Below, piece after piece: positions 61,162-64,000 of a DNA stretch of 64,000 nucleotides; the stretch's first letter is position 1; each line of letters begins with the position of its first letter. The DNA is from an uncultured Phocaeicola sp. (GTDB lineage: Bacteria; Bacteroidota; Bacteroidia; Bacteroidales; Bacteroidaceae). The notes under the pieces are model-generated. The model saw nothing but the letters and a program-made list of their open reading frames with translations, ran no database searches and was not told the DNA's origin. The stretch spans positions 23,523 through 87,522 of the forward strand of contig CANPVZ010000018.1 of the NCBI GenBank assembly GCA_947581855.1, in the 5' to 3' direction. Both the position numbers and the translations under genes were made by a program.

Positions 61162-64000
61162 GCTGTTCCCAATGGTTCAAAGATACTAATTTGAAAGCAA
61201 ATCACAACTTCCTACTTGCTCCATATTCCCGGTGACGGGCTGTTCCCAATGGTTCAAAGATACTAATTTGAAAGCAAATCACAACTAGGGGGAGAGTCAC
61301 CCCCTAAGCGGGGAGGCTGTTCCCAATGGTTCAAAGATACTAATTTGAAAGCAAATCACAACTGTTCCTGCTAATATATCATTTACCGTTGGCTGTTCCC
61401 AATGGTTCAAAGATACTAATTTGAAAGCAAATCACAACTAAGATGCCATGATCTAATGGCGATTCCTGGCTGTTCCCAATGGTTCAAAGATACTAATTTG
61501 AAAGCAAATCACAACTTAATATGTTGGTTGTATCGCTTCGCTCACGCTGTTCCCAATGGTTCAAAGATACTAATTTGAAAGCAAATCACAACTCGGAGTG
61601 TGGAGTTACCTTTGCAGACTGAGCTGTTCCCAATGGTTCAAAGATACTAATTTGAAAGCAAATCACAACTTTTGATAATCTCTTTGCACATTTTTTCTAG
61701 CTGTTCCCAATGGTTCAAAGATACTAATTTGAAAGCAAATCACAACATCCACTTTGAAGTGAATATTACCTCCTTTGCTGTTCCCAATGGTTCAAAGATA
61801 CTAATTTGAAAGCAAATCACAACTTACGAAGGCGTTACCATGGAAGAAATCTAGCTGTTCCCAATGGTTCAAAGATACTAATTTGAAAGCAAATCACAAC
61901 CGTAGAACCCGAGGTATATAAGTATCCATCGCTGTTCCCAATGGTTCAAAGATACTAATTTGAAAGCAAATCACAACGTGAAGCTCGTCCATGTTATCAA
62001 AGTCTAGGCTGTTCCCAATGGTTCAAAGATACTAATTTGAAAGCAAATCACAACCTGCGGACTTCTGAATACAAAGCTTAAATGCTGTTCCCAATGGTTC
62101 AAAGATACTAATTTGAAAGCAAATCACAACTCGCCCTGCGAGGCGTTAATAACCGTATAGCTGTTCCCAATGGTTCAAAGATACTAATTTGAAAGCAAAT
62201 CACAACGAATACTTCACCTGTTTTTTTAGAACAATAGCTGTTCCCAATGGTTCAAAGATACTAATTTGAAAGCAAATCACAACCTAAGGTATTTTTACCT
62301 ATACTTCTAGTTAGCTGTTCCCAATGGTTCAAAGATACTAATTTGAAAGCAAATCACAACGTTAAAGTTGGTCATATAGTGGATCCAAGCGCTGTTCCCA
62401 ATGGTTCAAAGATACTAATTTGAAAGCAAATCACAACAGAGCATTTTCTCTTTCGATTTGAGCATCTGCTGTTCCCAATGGTTCAAAGATACTAATTTGA
62501 AAGCAAATCACAACATATATTCCTACTTCTAATTCTGCTATTTGCTGTTCCCAATGGTTCAAAGATACTAATTTGAAAGCAAATCACAACTACGGTCGGA
62601 TGCGTCATTGTTTGTTTTCGCTGTTCCCAATGGTTCAAAGATACTAATTTGAAAGCAAATCACAACTAATAACATGATCACCCATTTTTTCATTAAGCTG
62701 TTCCCAATGGTTCAAAGATACTAATTTGAAAGCAAATCACAACCATTGCAATCTCATTTGCCATTACTTTGCGCTGTTCCCAATGGTTCAAAGATACTAA
62801 TTTGAAAGCAAATCACAACGAATACGAGGTAGTCTTTACTAAATAATAGGCTGTTCCCAATGGTTCAAAGATACTAATTTGAAAGCAAATCACAACTCCG
62901 GACTTGTGTTGAGGTATTTTCGCCATGCTGTTCCCAATGGTTCAAAGATACTAATTTGAAAGCAAATCACAACCAGATGCAATCTGGGGAGGACACGACC
63001 AAGCTGTTCCCAATGGTTCAAAGATACTAATTTGAAAGCAAATCACAACCCCACCGATCTGTACGTATATTATACGCTGGCTGTTCCCAATGGTTCAAAG
63101 ATACTAATTTGAAAGCAAATCACAACATAACCGTATATCTCTTCCTACGCAACTATGCTGTTCCCAATGGTTCAAAGATACTAATTTGAAAGCAAATCAC
63201 AACCATTCAGTTGAGTTTGGCTATCAGCTAGTTGCTGTTCCCAATGGTTCAAAGATACTAATTTGAAAGCAAATCACAACTCATAGTTGGTGTAGTCCCA
63301 CATTTGTTTTGCTGTTCCCAATGGTTCAAAGATACTAATTTGAAAGCAAATCACAACTCGTAATTAGTATAGTCCCACAGTTCTTTTGCTGTTCCCAATG
63401 GTTCAAAGATACTAATTTGAAAGCAAATCACAACTGCATTTCCTAAGGTTCCGAAGGCCATTACGCTGTTCCCAATGGTTCAAAGATACTAATTTGAAAG
63501 CAAATCACAACCATCGCAATTTCGTTTGCCATTACTCTGCGCTGTTCCCAATGGTTCAAAGATACTAATTTGAAAGCAAATCACAACCAAGTGCACTATG
63601 GGGAGGTCACGACCAAAGCTGTTCCCAATGGTTCAAAGATACTAATTTGAAAGCAAATCACAACATGACCGTATATCTCTTCCTACGCAACTAGCTGTTC
63701 CCAATGGTTCAAAGATACTAATTTGAAAGCAAATCACAACTAAAGTCGCGGCGTGTCCGTTTCTCCGGACGCTGTTCCCAATGGTTCAAAGATACTAATT
63801 TGAAAGCAAATCACAACTTGTTTGTTTGCGTAATAATTTTTGAAAAGCTGTTCCCAATGGTTCAAAGATACTAATTTGAAAGCAAATCACAACTACTGTC
63901 GGATGTGTCATTGTTTGTTTTCTGCTGTTCCCAATGGTTCAAAGATACTAATTTGAAAGCAAATCACAACTTGTTTGTTTGCGTAATAATTTTTGAAAAG
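61162..64000 (-). CRISPR. Type II-C CRISPR array: 37 complete 47-nt repeats with 29-30-nt spacers, continuing past the window
   Basis: Repeat on + strand: gctgttcccaatggttcaaagatactaatttgaaagcaaatcacaac (all copies read identical). First repeat 61162-61208, last complete 63924-63970; base 64000 is apparently the first base of the next repeat. crRNA orientation inferred as minus (GTTGTGATTTGC... immediately 3' of spacer) from tracrRNA complementarity. Confidence 0.99.

Noticed and set aside
61162-64000. Self-targeting spacers against this window
   Set aside because: I noticed no spacer matching the other 61 kb by eye, but an exhaustive comparison was not possible, so nothing is claimed.

Overview
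64 kb of a Bacteroidales chromosome (Bacteroides/Parabacteroides-like by gene content; species not determined). Positions 1-55 kb are mostly core genes: queG (partial), a GT117/DUF2723 membrane protein, a Zn/Mn-type ABC pair, purD, DPP-IV, an RlmL-like methyltransferase, cysE, mltD, pfkA, a GH3-family protein, ispG, purE, rpoN, a nucleoside kinase, a Na/Pi cotransporter, sir2, two FKBP PPIases, an Lrp regulator, an M28 peptidase, sufE, mnmA, a susC/susD pair, and dps/oxyR. The accessory highlight is a complete type II-C CRISPR-Cas locus at ~55.4-64 kb: a predicted tracrRNA on the minus strand, a large Cas9 (1377 aa), Cas1, Cas2, and an array of 37 complete 47-nt repeats that runs off the right edge. 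Observations I rate highest: (i) a Bacteroides-type promoter -7 motif (TATCTTTG) in every CRISPR repeat, oriented to transcribe crRNAs right to left; (ii) five pairs of related but non-identical spacers sharing the same left boundary, two of them with clearly codon-structured differences, which implies repeated sampling of homologous protospacers from related mobile elements; (iii) an internal duplication in the Cas9 C-terminal region; (iv) a G10 homopolymer that puts the SusC signal peptide out of frame by one base, a candidate phase-variation switch; (v) intergenic arrays of strictly phased 22/23-nt degenerate repeats at two loci; (vi) genes decayed by in-frame stop codons only. No searches were run; all family calls come from reading motifs.
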